DNA of 64,000 nt from Candidatus Nitrospira nitrosa (GTDB lineage Bacteria > Nitrospirota > Nitrospiria > Nitrospirales > Nitrospiraceae): NCBI RefSeq assembly GCF_001458735.1, contig NZ_CZQA01000008.1, forward strand, positions 124,001 to 188,000, read 5' to 3'. Positions 1 through 8,392 of the stretch are shown one piece after another. Positions within the stretch are counted from its first letter, which is position 1, and the number at the start of each line of letters is the position of its first letter. A program made the translations under genes and the position numbers. The notes under the pieces are model-generated. The model was given only the letters and a program-made list of their open reading frames with translations. It did not search any database and was not told where the DNA came from.

Positions 1-35
1 AAGCAAGATCACGCTGCGAATGTTTTCCACATGAG

Positions 36-1175
36 CTATAAGAAGTTGTGATGCAACGGTTTACGTCCGCCTCCAGGTTGGATTCGGGCGATCCCCTTGG
101 CGTGGTTGTCCAACGCGACACTGACATAATGCTGAATCGGAAGGGTACCCATCATCGTTTGCGCATCGAACGCCGGTGATGCCAGATAATCCATGGCGCG
201 CCAGTACCGCGTCGACTTCCAGATATCCTTAAACCGCTCTTCGGTGAAGTTCCCGATGTGCAGCTTGGAGTAGCGCGCGTTAAAAAACATGCCGGATGGT
301 GCCACCAGGCCGCTCCCGCTGATCTGCAACAGAAACTGCGGCCCATAGAACCGCTGATAACTTGGCTTGTCGCCATCCTTGATCTTCGTCCACTTGACGA
401 TCACCTTCGTCTGTTCATTGCTCATGGCCTCGGCTTGCTCCAAGAGGTCGTGCAGACTCTCGTACTGGCTGTAATCGATCCCGAGCGTGCCCTGCTCATC
501 ATCCGAGCAATGTTTAATGACAGCGTAATCCGCTCCGAGATCAAGCCCGAGCTGGGCGAACGGAATGATTTCGTCCTTTAGGTGCGGCATCAGGACCATC
601 TGAATGCCGAGTGTGACGGGCAAATCCATTCGCCGCTTAAAATCAATGGCATGGCGGATATGTTCAATAGCACGATCAAATACCTGCGTATGTTCCGGCC
701 CCTTGTACATGATACTCGCGTAACTCTCAGGGCGACCCGCCGCCACTGTGAACCGTACCCACGTCAAGAAGGGGAGGACCTGTTCAATCTTCTCGGGTCC
801 CCACTCCCATGCATTCGTCGCATTCCCCACGTCGATGCCGAGCTTCGCCGCGTGTTGGATGAACGGCACGTACGCTTTCGACAACGTGCTCTCACCATCG
901 GACACAAGCGAGACACTTCGAATGCCGATGTCAGCAAAATCGTCGAGAAGGTTCAACGCATGCTGCGTACTGATGCTGCTGCGCGCCTGGGACTCCTGCA
1001 TCATTGCGTAACAGAATGAGCACATTGAACCGCAAGCACGAGTGAGAGACATGTCGACGCTGACAGGAGCGATTCTTGAACCGGCCTCCCATGCTTCAAC
1101 GCGATCGTAATGATAGGACAGTTTGTGCGAGTCGAGAATCAGAGCCCCTGCTCTGGTTTGAACAGCAGTCGTCAT
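36..1175 (-). CDS. Radical SAM protein A (degenerate C-terminal cluster domain)
   Basis: Radical SAM enzyme of 379 aa, last gene of the 7855-36 operon. The CX3CX2C motif that binds the catalytic 4Fe-4S cluster is at Cys48, Cys52 and Cys55, inside a normal radical SAM barrel. The N-terminus (DSHKLSYHYDRV) and overall layout match the radical SAM protein at 6755-7855, so the two are paralogues. In the C-terminal SPASM/twitch-like region the two align without gaps, but the four cysteines of the paralogue are Tyr277, Met296, Thr340 and Thr344 here, so an auxiliary cluster is unlikely. Its start overlaps the upstream 112-aa gene by 4 nt (ATGA), implying translational coupling. The substrate is unknown; a sugar or glycan intermediate is inferred from context. 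Confidence 0.85.
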   Translation of the reverse strand: MTTAVQTRAGALILDSHKLSYHYDRVEAWEAGSRIAPVSVDMSLTRACGSMCSFCYAMMQESQARSSISTQHALNLLDDFADIGIRSVSLVSDGESTLSKAYVPFIQHAAKLGIDVGNATNAWEWGPEKIEQVLPFLTWVRFTVAAGRPESYASIMYKGPEHTQVFDRAIEHIRHAIDFKRRMDLPVTLGIQMVLMPHLKDEIIPFAQLGLDLGADYAVIKHCSDDEQGTLGIDYSQYESLHDLLEQAEAMSNEQTKVIVKWTKIKDGDKPSYQRFYGPQFLLQISGSGLVAPSGMFFNARYSKLHIGNFTEERFKDIWKSTRYWRAMDYLASPAFDAQTMMGTLPIQHYVSVALDNHAKGIARIQPGGGRKPLHHNFL

Positions 1176-1510
1176 GCTTTCACCTCGATTCCGCGAAGAT
1201 TGCGGAGTGAATTTCTATCCCCTAGCGCTTCAACCCATACGGTCAACCCGCCATCCACGGCCGATTTGATATAGGCCTCGAAATCCAATAGCACGGTTCC
1301 TCGATCACCCGCCGAGAGAGGCTCGTTGAGTTGTACGATGACCTGACCATCATCTTTAGCCGCAACGATCACCAGCAACCTCCGGAACTGTTCCTTACCG
1401 GCGACCATCGCTTTCTCCAAACTGGACAGACGCTCTGCTTCGGACCGTATCACCCATTCGGGAGCAGGCATAGGGGTCTCGACATTGGCATGGAGCAGAT
1501 TACCTCCCAT
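1172..1510 (-). CDS. Small conserved-looking protein of unknown function
   Basis: Protein of 112 aa that I do not recognise. I chose the ATG at 1510 because a G-rich Shine-Dalgarno (GGGGGG, about 6 nt upstream) precedes it and it lies 28 nt after the E1-beta stop; the longer open frame would run into that gene. The protein has no membrane segment or signal peptide. A predicted helix near residues 20-45 (rich in Glu, Leu, Arg) is followed by an alternating hydrophobic stretch (LLVIVAAKDDGQVIVQL), suggesting a small alpha/beta fold. It sits between E1-beta and radical SAM protein A and overlaps the latter by 4 nt, so it is probably co-expressed. A partner role for one of them is only a guess. 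Confidence 0.6.
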   Translation of the reverse strand: MGGNLLHANVETPMPAPEWVIRSEAERLSSLEKAMVAGKEQFRRLLVIVAAKDDGQVIVQLNEPLSAGDRGTVLLDFEAYIKSAVDGGLTVWVEALGDRNSLRNLRGIEVKA

Positions 1511-1538
1511 GGATTCCCCCCTTGTTGGACAGACACGG

Positions 1539-2627
1539 TTAAAACGGACCGGAGAACTCGCGATTGGGAGCATCGTGCGGTCCTTTGCGAACCAGCCCGG
1601 CAGACATTCTCCCGTAACCATCCGCCTCTTTTGTTTTGCCCATAAGGTCGAGAGCTGCATCGGCAATTGTTTGAGGGCCTGGGTAGTAATCCTCGGCCAT
1701 AAAAGCAGACGTCGGGGTCGGAAAGTCTGGGGAAGCGATCCGGACCGGAGGCGCCTTCAGAAACGAGAACGCCTGCTCGACAACCTGGCTGATCAGTTCA
1801 CCGGCGATGCTGCCGGTCCGAAATGCCGTATCCGCAACAATGAGACGGCCCGTTTTTCGAACCGAAGTGAGTACGCTTTCCACATCGAGCGGGCGTACGG
1901 TCCGCATGTCGATGACATCCAACCCAATTCCCATTTCCATCGACATTGATTTCGCCGCAATCAATGCTTCAAGCGCCATGTACGAAAACGCTGCTACCGT
2001 CACATCGGATCCCTCATGCAGGGTCCGCGCTTGACCGATAGGAACCCGATAGTAGTAGTCCGGCACATTATCCGAGACGTGATGAAGCCATCGATGTTCG
2101 ATGAACAGAACCGGATTGTCGTCTTCAATAGCGGCAATCATCATGCCTTTTGCGTCATGAGCCGTGGTCGGCATGACAACCTTAAGTCCCGGTACCATCG
2201 CAAACATGGCTTGCAGGCTCTGAGAATGCTGAGGCCCCTGCCCCCACCCTCGTCCCACAATCATCCGAACCACCATCGGAACCGACGCTTTTCCATTAAA
2301 CATGTAGTGCCATTTGGCGGCGTTGTTGACAAGCTGGTCCATGGCCAACAAAGCGAAATCAATGCGCTGATGGATCATGACCGGCCGGATACCAGACAAT
2401 GCCGCACCGATACAGGCCCCGGTAAGCCCGTTTTCCGACAGCGGCATATCGAACACCCGACGCGCTCCATACTTTTGACGCAACCCGGACGTGGTGTTGA
2501 AAATCGCTTTCGGATCAGGAACCCCCTCACCGATCACGATGACGCGCGAATCCTTCTCCATCACCTGATCCAGGCTTTCGCGTATGGCTTCAGCAAACGT
2601 CAGTTGACGCTCCGCGACATCACGCAT
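1539..2627 (-). CDS. Thiamine-diphosphate enzyme E1 beta subunit (2-oxoacid dehydrogenase/transketolase-like)
   Basis: Beta subunit (362 aa) of a thiamine-diphosphate E1 component, of the pyruvate/acetoin dehydrogenase type. It contains the transketolase pyrimidine-binding domain (about residues 6-185; GEGV, then FDMPLSENG) and a transketolase C-terminal domain (about 200-325; IDMRTVRPLD). The start at 2627 has a good ribosome site (GGAGAAGG) and lies 8 nt inside the alpha-subunit gene, so the two are coupled. No E2 acyltransferase or E3 dihydrolipoamide dehydrogenase is nearby. The pair may therefore run a TPP carboligation or decarboxylation on a sugar instead of classical oxidative acyl transfer (inference). 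The C-terminal ~40 residues extend beyond the conserved domain. Confidence 0.85.
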   Translation of the reverse strand: MRDVAERQLTFAEAIRESLDQVMEKDSRVIVIGEGVPDPKAIFNTTSGLRQKYGARRVFDMPLSENGLTGACIGAALSGIRPVMIHQRIDFALLAMDQLVNNAAKWHYMFNGKASVPMVVRMIVGRGWGQGPQHSQSLQAMFAMVPGLKVVMPTTAHDAKGMMIAAIEDDNPVLFIEHRWLHHVSDNVPDYYYRVPIGQARTLHEGSDVTVAAFSYMALEALIAAKSMSMEMGIGLDVIDMRTVRPLDVESVLTSVRKTGRLIVADTAFRTGSIAGELISQVVEQAFSFLKAPPVRIASPDFPTPTSAFMAEDYYPGPQTIADAALDLMGKTKEADGYGRMSAGLVRKGPHDAPNREFSGPF

Positions 2628-3600
2628 ACACCTTCTCCCAGGCATCCTTGATAGTCGGTTTGCTGCTCGCCAGGGCAAATTCGAATGCGGCGGATACTTC
2701 TTCCCGAATCTGAGCCTCGATCCCAGTACAGGCTTGCTGATCGAGACAGCCGCTCTGCATTAAGACTTTCTTGTACCGATCAATCGGGCAATTATTCAGA
2801 CCCGATTCAATTTCCTGTACAGATCGGTACTTGAGATGGTCATCGAAATCAGGCCCGCAGTGTTCTCGCCATCGGTAGGCATCAAACTCCAAGAACTGCG
2901 GTCCGCGCCCATTGCGAGCATTTTCTACTGCTGTCCGTACGAGCGAGCTAACCATCTCCACATCATTGCCGTCTGCCGCGACAGCGGGCATGCCGTGGGC
3001 CTCGGCAATCCGATAGATGGGACGATTGGGCTGGCGTTCGTCGCGGCGGGTATATACGGAAAAATCGTTGTTCTCGCAGACAAAAACGATCGGCAACCGG
3101 TGTAATGCCGAGAAATTCAGCGATTCATGCACCACACCTTCCTCAAAACACCCATCACCCAAGAAGCTCACCGTAACATCAGGAGTTCCTTTGAGCGAGG
3201 CGGCCCACGCGGAACCAACTGCTAACGGAACCGTCCCACCGACAATCGGCGTGGCGCCCATAAATCCGACATCCAAATCAACGAGATGCATGGAGCCTCC
3301 CCGGCCTCCACAGCAACCTGTCACACGGCCATACAGCTCAGCGACCATCGCACTGAGATCACCACCTTTGGCCAGGTAGTGACCATGCGCGCGATGATTG
3401 CTGAACACTTTATCCTCTTTGCGCAGGGCGGCACACACACCGACGGCAATAGCTTCTTGTCCGATACACAAGTGCATCGGGCACCGCATCATCTGTTCGG
3501 CATAACGAGTCGCCAGCGCTTCCTCGACCCGCCTGATACGGAGCATGGCATTGAACAAGCTCCTCCTGGTATGGTCATACATCGGCAACCGTCCCCTCAA
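2620..3600 (-). CDS. Thiamine-diphosphate enzyme E1 alpha subunit
   Basis: Alpha subunit (326 aa) of the same E1 heterotetramer. The thiamine-diphosphate/Mg motif is intact: GDG at 148-150 and the closing NN at 177-178. The flanking signature (GGRGGSMHLVD at about 98-108) is typical of pyruvate/acetoin dehydrogenase E1 alpha. The gene starts immediately after the stop of the kinase-nucleotidyltransferase gene at 3601, so it belongs to the sugar operon. A second ATG six codons in (3582) is possible. With beta it should form the complete TPP site. Nothing in the sequence tells which 2-oxo acid or keto sugar is bound. Confidence 0.88.
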   Translation of the reverse strand: MRGRLPMYDHTRRSLFNAMLRIRRVEEALATRYAEQMMRCPMHLCIGQEAIAVGVCAALRKEDKVFSNHRAHGHYLAKGGDLSAMVAELYGRVTGCCGGRGGSMHLVDLDVGFMGATPIVGGTVPLAVGSAWAASLKGTPDVTVSFLGDGCFEEGVVHESLNFSALHRLPIVFVCENNDFSVYTRRDERQPNRPIYRIAEAHGMPAVAADGNDVEMVSSLVRTAVENARNGRGPQFLEFDAYRWREHCGPDFDDHLKYRSVQEIESGLNNCPIDRYKKVLMQSGCLDQQACTGIEAQIREEVSAAFEFALASSKPTIKDAWEKVYA

Positions 3601-5124
3601 TTATTTCAGCAAGGTCGATACGTATTTTTTTAGCGCAACGGGATCAATCGGTTCACGATTACACACGATTTGCACATCCATCGCCGCTGCCACGCTTCCC
3701 ACAAAGGCGGCGACTTCGCTTGGAAACCCTCTGCCGAGGCAGAGCGACGTTAAAGAAAGGAGAGCATCCCCCGCACCGATACGGTCAATCACTCGGGATG
3801 ACAGAGCCGGCACTTTGTGAAACACGTTTTCCTTGGCGTCAAACATCATCATCCCTTTGGTCCCACGCGTGATCGCCAAATGACCGGCACTGATATTCGC
3901 GGCGATGGATTCAGCGACCTTCTCCAATGGATCATGCCTATTGTGTGCCGCCAACCGCAGCTCCGGCTCGTTCAGCGACGCAAAACTTGCTGAAGGGTAC
4001 CGATTGATGACGTGATAACCCCTATTCCCACTATTGATCTGCGTATTGACCGCAAGAAACCGCGACTTGGCACACAGCAATCGAACCATATCGTTGGAAA
4101 TAAACCCATTGCCGAAATCGGCAACTACAACGACATCAAATTTTGCAAGATGGTCGGTCAACCACTGGTGAATGTACGCTCCGGAATCCTCCAACATCGG
4201 CTCGTCATGAAAAAAGTACACCTCGAAGAGCTTTGAGAGATCACTGTCGACAAACCGTCTTTTGGTGACTGTCGGCGCATTCTTGAAATACGAAAAGATC
4301 GGTGTAATGTTCTGATGCAACTTCTCTCGGATGAACCCCTCATGACTCTGGGTGTCACCCAACCCCGCAACCAAGGTCACCGATTTGGCAAATCGAGCGA
4401 TATGGTTGGCAACCGCCATCGAGCCACCCGCAAATTGCTCCTCGGTGTCATACTGCACGGCCAGCACATTGCCCTTCCCGGTCTGTCCCAATGGGGACAC
4501 ATAATGATACTGATCGATGATGGCGTCACCGACAACCAATACATTGAGCGTATCAAGGACCTCGACCATACGGTGGATTTCACGATCAGGCCACTTCTCA
4601 CGAAACCGATCAAGATAGTCCTTGGTATCGGGACTGAACACCCCGAAATGTTCGTTCAGCAGACTGCTGGAGCTAAATGTGATCTCATCGGTGTAAAAGA
4701 TTTCACCGCCATGTGCCTGCACGGCCTCCTGCTCATGAATGATGTTTCCCGTCACATCATTGCCATGAGAGCGATACTCGCTTCCCTTGGCGTAGACGCT
4801 CGGCTTGATTTGATGCAGGGCGTCGACAGCAGTCACGGCATGGTTGATCGCGACGAAATCAACGCACTCCAATGCCGCGAGATTTTCGGCCCGTAGCAGT
4901 TCGTTAAAGATCGGACGACCAGGCCCCTTGTTGACGTATGCATCCGCGGTCACCGTCACAAGGAGGACATCGCCTTCTTTTTTCGCGCGTTGCAGATAGC
5001 GAATATGTCCGGTATGCATGAGGTCGAAGGTGCCATGACATAGAACGACACGTTTACCCTGCTCCCTGAATTCGTGGGATTGGCCTGCGAGTTCATCTAG
5101 GCTGAGAATCTTTCTACTCGACAT
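3601..5124 (-). CDS. Bifunctional nucleotidyltransferase-PfkB sugar kinase (HldE-like, domains in swapped order)
   Basis: Two-domain enzyme of 507 aa. The N-terminal half is a cytidylyltransferase-like domain (GTFDLMHTGH at 31-40, the HxGH nucleotide site). The C-terminal half is a PfkB/ribokinase kinase (about 190-505) with the GAGD motif at 450-453, Asp453 being the likely catalytic base. Both activities occur in HldE of ADP-heptose synthesis, which adds a 1-phosphate and then a nucleotide to heptose 7-phosphate, but HldE has the kinase first. Neighbours are a GmhA-like isomerase (6 nt upstream) and an epimerase, which supports a nucleotide-heptose or related nucleotide-sugar product. The nucleotide used and the sugar are not decidable here. 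Confidence 0.85.
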   Translation of the reverse strand: MSSRKILSLDELAGQSHEFREQGKRVVLCHGTFDLMHTGHIRYLQRAKKEGDVLLVTVTADAYVNKGPGRPIFNELLRAENLAALECVDFVAINHAVTAVDALHQIKPSVYAKGSEYRSHGNDVTGNIIHEQEAVQAHGGEIFYTDEITFSSSSLLNEHFGVFSPDTKDYLDRFREKWPDREIHRMVEVLDTLNVLVVGDAIIDQYHYVSPLGQTGKGNVLAVQYDTEEQFAGGSMAVANHIARFAKSVTLVAGLGDTQSHEGFIREKLHQNITPIFSYFKNAPTVTKRRFVDSDLSKLFEVYFFHDEPMLEDSGAYIHQWLTDHLAKFDVVVVADFGNGFISNDMVRLLCAKSRFLAVNTQINSGNRGYHVINRYPSASFASLNEPELRLAAHNRHDPLEKVAESIAANISAGHLAITRGTKGMMMFDAKENVFHKVPALSSRVIDRIGAGDALLSLTSLCLGRGFPSEVAAFVGSVAAAMDVQIVCNREPIDPVALKKYVSTLLK

Positions 5125-5130
5125 ACCGTA

Positions 5131-5715
5131 TCAACCCACCAGACCTGCCCCGAACCTGTCGGAGAGATTGTGCAACAAGAACTGATGACCGACTTCCACC
5201 AATCCATAATCCGCCGAATTGATCCAGAGATTCAGATCACCGAGAAAGCGGAGCGGGTTGTCCTGCGCAAACCCACTGAAGGTCACAACGTAACCTCCCG
5301 CAATGGTCGCCTCCGTCACGGCATTCCTGATATTCATGGACTTCCCCGAACTACTGATGGCAATCACCACATCACCCGCTTTGACCAGTTGCTTGACCAT
5401 TCGCCCGAGTGCGTTCTCGTACCCGAAATCATTCGACATGCAGGTCATCAGAGAACTTTCGTGCAACGTTGTCGCTCTCAACTTGGCAACGTTGAAGAAG
5501 TCGGTGACGGCATGGCTCGCCACGGCGGCGCTTCCTCCATTACCGATCACATAGAGATGCCCCCCATCATTACGGAGTTGATTCAATCGGCGCCAGAGAT
5601 CCTCCATTCCCGCTTCAAGGAACAGAGCCGACCCATCCCTGTGGGTTACTTCACAACGAGTGATGAGATCAGAAAATTCAACCACCCGAGCAGCAAGAGC
5701 AATCTCTTGGATCAC
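5131..5715 (-). CDS. SIS-domain phosphosugar isomerase, GmhA-like
   Basis: Isomerase of 194 aa with one SIS domain, about the length of GmhA (sedoheptulose-7-phosphate isomerase). Visible motifs are GNGGSAA (phosphate loop), NDFGYENA, ISSSGKS and a C-terminal E-x(7)-H region. I chose the GTG at 5715 because an AAGGAG site lies about 8 nt upstream, just after the epimerase stop; the longer frame would overlap the epimerase. By hand alignment the glutamate of E. coli GmhA that follows the conserved His (EELTGR region) is Asp here, which could mean a different substrate. It sits between the epimerase and the kinase-nucleotidyltransferase genes. Confidence 0.8.
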   Translation of the reverse strand: MIQEIALAARVVEFSDLITRCEVTHRDGSALFLEAGMEDLWRRLNQLRNDGGHLYVIGNGGSAAVASHAVTDFFNVAKLRATTLHESSLMTCMSNDFGYENALGRMVKQLVKAGDVVIAISSSGKSMNIRNAVTEATIAGGYVVTFSGFAQDNPLRFLGDLNLWINSADYGLVEVGHQFLLHNLSDRFGAGLVG

Positions 5716-5726
5716 TATTCTTCTCC

Positions 5727-6713
5727 TTAGACACCCAAGTGCTGAAACCACGCTTGGGTTGCCTGGCTGATACTTGAAGGATCCCATACTGGCGCATCCT
5801 TCCAGTCGTTGATATTCCTCAACATCATTTCCACCCCGGCTTCAAACGTAACCTTCGCCTTCCAGCTCAGGAGGGTTTCAATTTTTTCGACGGATGCAAA
5901 CGTGCAATCAGGTTCACCCGGACGCTTGGGGATATGCACGACCGATCCTCCCAAGAGTTCGACCAAACGATTGACGCTGTAGTGATTGCCGCTGCCCACG
6001 TTCATCGCGACACCCGTGACCGAGGACTCAGCCGCGGCAAGAAACGCGCCGGCAACGTCCGTCACGTAGGTGAAGTCACGGGTTTGCTTGCCATCGCCGA
6101 CGACGGTATAGGGATGCCCGTTTAGCTTCTGTGCCAGAAATACACCGAAGACGGCCCCATAGGCCCCGCTTGTTCGAGAACGTGTTCCGTAGACATTGAA
6201 GAGCCGCAATGAAAGCGCGGGAAGTTTATAGACCTGAGCCCAATGCAGTACCAGCTCCTCGCCCAGATACTTCGTCAGCGCATAGGGATATTGCGGTTTG
6301 ATCGGAGATGATTCTGGCGTCGGATAGATATCCGGAATACCGTAGCTTGACGAGGAGGCTGCGTAGACGAACCGCCTTGCACCGCACATCCGCGCACACT
6401 CAAGCACATTGAACGTGCCGGTGACGTTCGTGCTGTAATACTGTGCCGGCATTTCGATTGAGGGGACGATATCCGCAAGCCCCGCAAGGTGAAAAACCCA
6501 GTCCACTTCTCGAAAAGCCGGCTGCAAAGACGGGAGATCGCGAATGTCCGCCTGAACGAAGGTACAGCGTGGATTGCTGGTCGCAGCTTTCAGATTGCTC
6601 ATCCGACCGGATGTGAGGTTATCCACAACGATGACATCATGCCCCTTGTGGAGCAAAAGTTCGGATAAATGACTTCCTATGAATCCTGCCCCTCCCGTGA
6701 CCACACACTTCAT
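5727..6713 (-). CDS. NAD-dependent sugar epimerase/dehydratase (extended SDR)
   Basis: Extended short-chain dehydrogenase of 328 aa. It has the Rossmann motif GGAGFIG near the N-terminus and the YxxxK active site (YPYALTKYLGEE). It resembles GalE/UDP-glucuronate-epimerase-like enzymes more than HldD, but fills the epimerase slot of this heptose-like operon. I chose the ATG at 6713 for its AGGAAC site at 8 nt; a TTG at 6758 is the only longer option and lacks one. The stop lies 11 nt before the GTG of the isomerase gene. Its substrate is presumably the nucleotide sugar made by the 3601-5124 enzyme. Confidence 0.85.
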   Translation of the reverse strand: MKCVVTGGAGFIGSHLSELLLHKGHDVIVVDNLTSGRMSNLKAATSNPRCTFVQADIRDLPSLQPAFREVDWVFHLAGLADIVPSIEMPAQYYSTNVTGTFNVLECARMCGARRFVYAASSSSYGIPDIYPTPESSPIKPQYPYALTKYLGEELVLHWAQVYKLPALSLRLFNVYGTRSRTSGAYGAVFGVFLAQKLNGHPYTVVGDGKQTRDFTYVTDVAGAFLAAAESSVTGVAMNVGSGNHYSVNRLVELLGGSVVHIPKRPGEPDCTFASVEKIETLLSWKAKVTFEAGVEMMLRNINDWKDAPVWDPSSISQATQAWFQHLGV

Positions 6714-6754
6714 ACTTCGTTGTTCCTCATGAATGACTGGCGTAGCCGCATGGC

Positions 6755-7855
6755 TCAAATGAAATTAACGTGCTCGATTTTCTCTTCTCGCAGAGTGAAT
6801 AAATATCGATTCACCTCATCCATCCGGCAATTCTTGCGACAGTCTTTAATATTCAATTCATGCCGCACATAATGAAAATTGGCTTTCCGTTCAGGGCCTT
6901 CCCAAATCGACTGAAACGTCCGCTCGTTAATGTTTCCATACGCGAAACGCTCATCGAGCAGATACGCACTACAGCCGTACACCGCGCCATCGGCCATGAT
7001 ATACGCCCAAAAGAACGGAGTGGCATTGCATTTGGTATAGCGCTCACTCTCATCTTGAGTGTATTTCCTCATCGTATTTTCCCGAAACACCACATGGAAG
7101 CTCTCGGTATTGAGAATCCGAAGCGCATCGGCCAGCGCCAGATAGTTGCTGTAGTTGATATCCTCGTACATGTGCGTCTCACTGAACAAGTGCTGAGAAT
7201 ATGGCTTGACAACAAGATAATCAAGACCGATTTCATCTCGGCAAATCTTCGCAAGGAGCTCCATCTCGTGTGCATTCTCGGGCAACAAAATCGCTTGTGC
7301 TCCCAACGCACACCGCAATCCGGCCCGTCTCTTGGCTAAGACCGCATGCTTAAGATTGGCGATTACTCGATCGAAGTCTCGCTCTTTGGTGCAATGAATC
7401 TTGGCATAATTCGCTGCCGTCCCCGCATTCAGCGACGTCTTGATCCACGAAGTCAGCGGAAGAGACCGCTCGATGAACGCCTCGTTCAGCGCCGTGGCAT
7501 TGGTCGTAAACGAGATATCGATACCGGCAGTGCTGGTGGCACTGACGAGCTCATTGATGTTCCGATGAAGGAGCGGCTCGCCTTCCCCGGCAAACATGAT
7601 GCTCTTGACTCCCAAACGCCCCATTTCAGCAACGCGCTCTGAGAACATCTCGACATCCAGCATTCGACTTTTGTAACCGATGTAATCAACGGCGCAGAAC
7701 GTACATCGATGGTTACAGGCACCCACAGGGGACACCTCGATATAAATTGGGTAGACAGCCTTTGCCCTTTCCCAATCATCGCCTGCATCCAAAAACTGCG
7801 TGACACGTTGCGGATGATAGATAAGTTTATGGCTATCAATTCCAAATTTATCCAT
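6755..7855 (-). CDS. Radical SAM protein B with SPASM/twitch-like auxiliary-cluster cysteines
   Basis: Radical SAM enzyme of 366 aa and first gene of the operon. The catalytic cluster motif CX3CX2C is Cys47, Cys51, Cys54. The C-terminal region has Cys276, Cys295, Cys339 and Cys343 in a SPASM/twitch-like arrangement (GAVYGC, then CRKNC), so a second Fe-S cluster is likely. It is a paralogue of the protein at 36-1175, sharing the DSHKL.YH N-terminal signature. Radical SAM proteins of this class often modify peptides or carbohydrates; here a sugar substrate is inferred from the neighbours. A promoter at 7929-7900 precedes it. Confidence 0.88.
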   Translation of the reverse strand: MDKFGIDSHKLIYHPQRVTQFLDAGDDWERAKAVYPIYIEVSPVGACNHRCTFCAVDYIGYKSRMLDVEMFSERVAEMGRLGVKSIMFAGEGEPLLHRNINELVSATSTAGIDISFTTNATALNEAFIERSLPLTSWIKTSLNAGTAANYAKIHCTKERDFDRVIANLKHAVLAKRRAGLRCALGAQAILLPENAHEMELLAKICRDEIGLDYLVVKPYSQHLFSETHMYEDINYSNYLALADALRILNTESFHVVFRENTMRKYTQDESERYTKCNATPFFWAYIMADGAVYGCSAYLLDERFAYGNINERTFQSIWEGPERKANFHYVRHELNIKDCRKNCRMDEVNRYLFTLREEKIEHVNFI

Positions 7856-7899
7856 TTTAGCGCCCTTTTTATTAAGTACACCACAAGCGACACGTGGGA

Positions 7900-7929
7900 A
7901 TTATACAAACCATCATTCCCCAATCCCAA
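7900..7929 (-). promoter_or_regulatory. Predicted sigma-70 promoter of the 7855-36 operon
   Basis: On the minus strand a perfect -10 hexamer TATAAT (7905-7900) follows a -35-like TTGGGA (7929-7924; 4 of 6 matches) with an 18-nt spacer. Transcription would start near 7893, giving a leader of about 38 nt before the ATG at 7855. No other promoter-like site is obvious within the closely packed genes downstream. Prediction by eye. Confidence 0.5.
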
Positions 7930-8392
7930 CTCTGCAGACTGAACTTTATCCACTTCTGTAAACGAATGGTGGGACTCTACCAAATCAGACCCCATTGGGC
8001 AAACAAGCCGAAGACTTGCTCCCCTTATCTCCAAAGGACATCCCTGATATATTCACAATTTCAGAAGGTGCTTACCACACGCCGTGTATCTTGATCGGCA
8101 ACTGTTCAAAATATCGGATTACCGAAACTGTGCGAATGAGGCACTATCGCCATCAAATGCCCCGCCTGTACTATAAAGGCTTGGCCACCTTGGCACTACG
8201 ACAACCACACTTCACGACACCTAAGAAAGTCTGATTATATAATTTGGAGCTTAAAACGAAACTAGTTGAATCTCCAGTATTGTGAGATGAGGGCAAGCAA
8301 AAGCAGGATTACCCAGACCGGCTTTAGACTGAAGCACCTGGAGCAGATACAGCTGCACCGGTTGAGATCTTCACAATGAGTACCGATACCGC
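7930..8392. other. Non-coding gap between cysC and the radical SAM operon
   Basis: About 460 bases with no convincing gene on either strand; open frames are short and lack ribosome sites. The base composition is more AT-rich than the flanks (for example around 8230-8265). It separates the end of the O-unit locus from the radical SAM operon. I see no clear rho-independent terminator or tRNA. Confidence 0.5.

Noticed and set aside
258-1019. Plus-strand frames opposite radical SAM protein A
   Set aside because: Shadows of a real gene; they have no recognisable domains or start signals.
6713-6758. Longer epimerase starting at the TTG at 6758
   Set aside because: It has no Shine-Dalgarno and would add 15 residues ahead of the Rossmann motif; the ATG at 6713 has AGGAAC 8 nt upstream.
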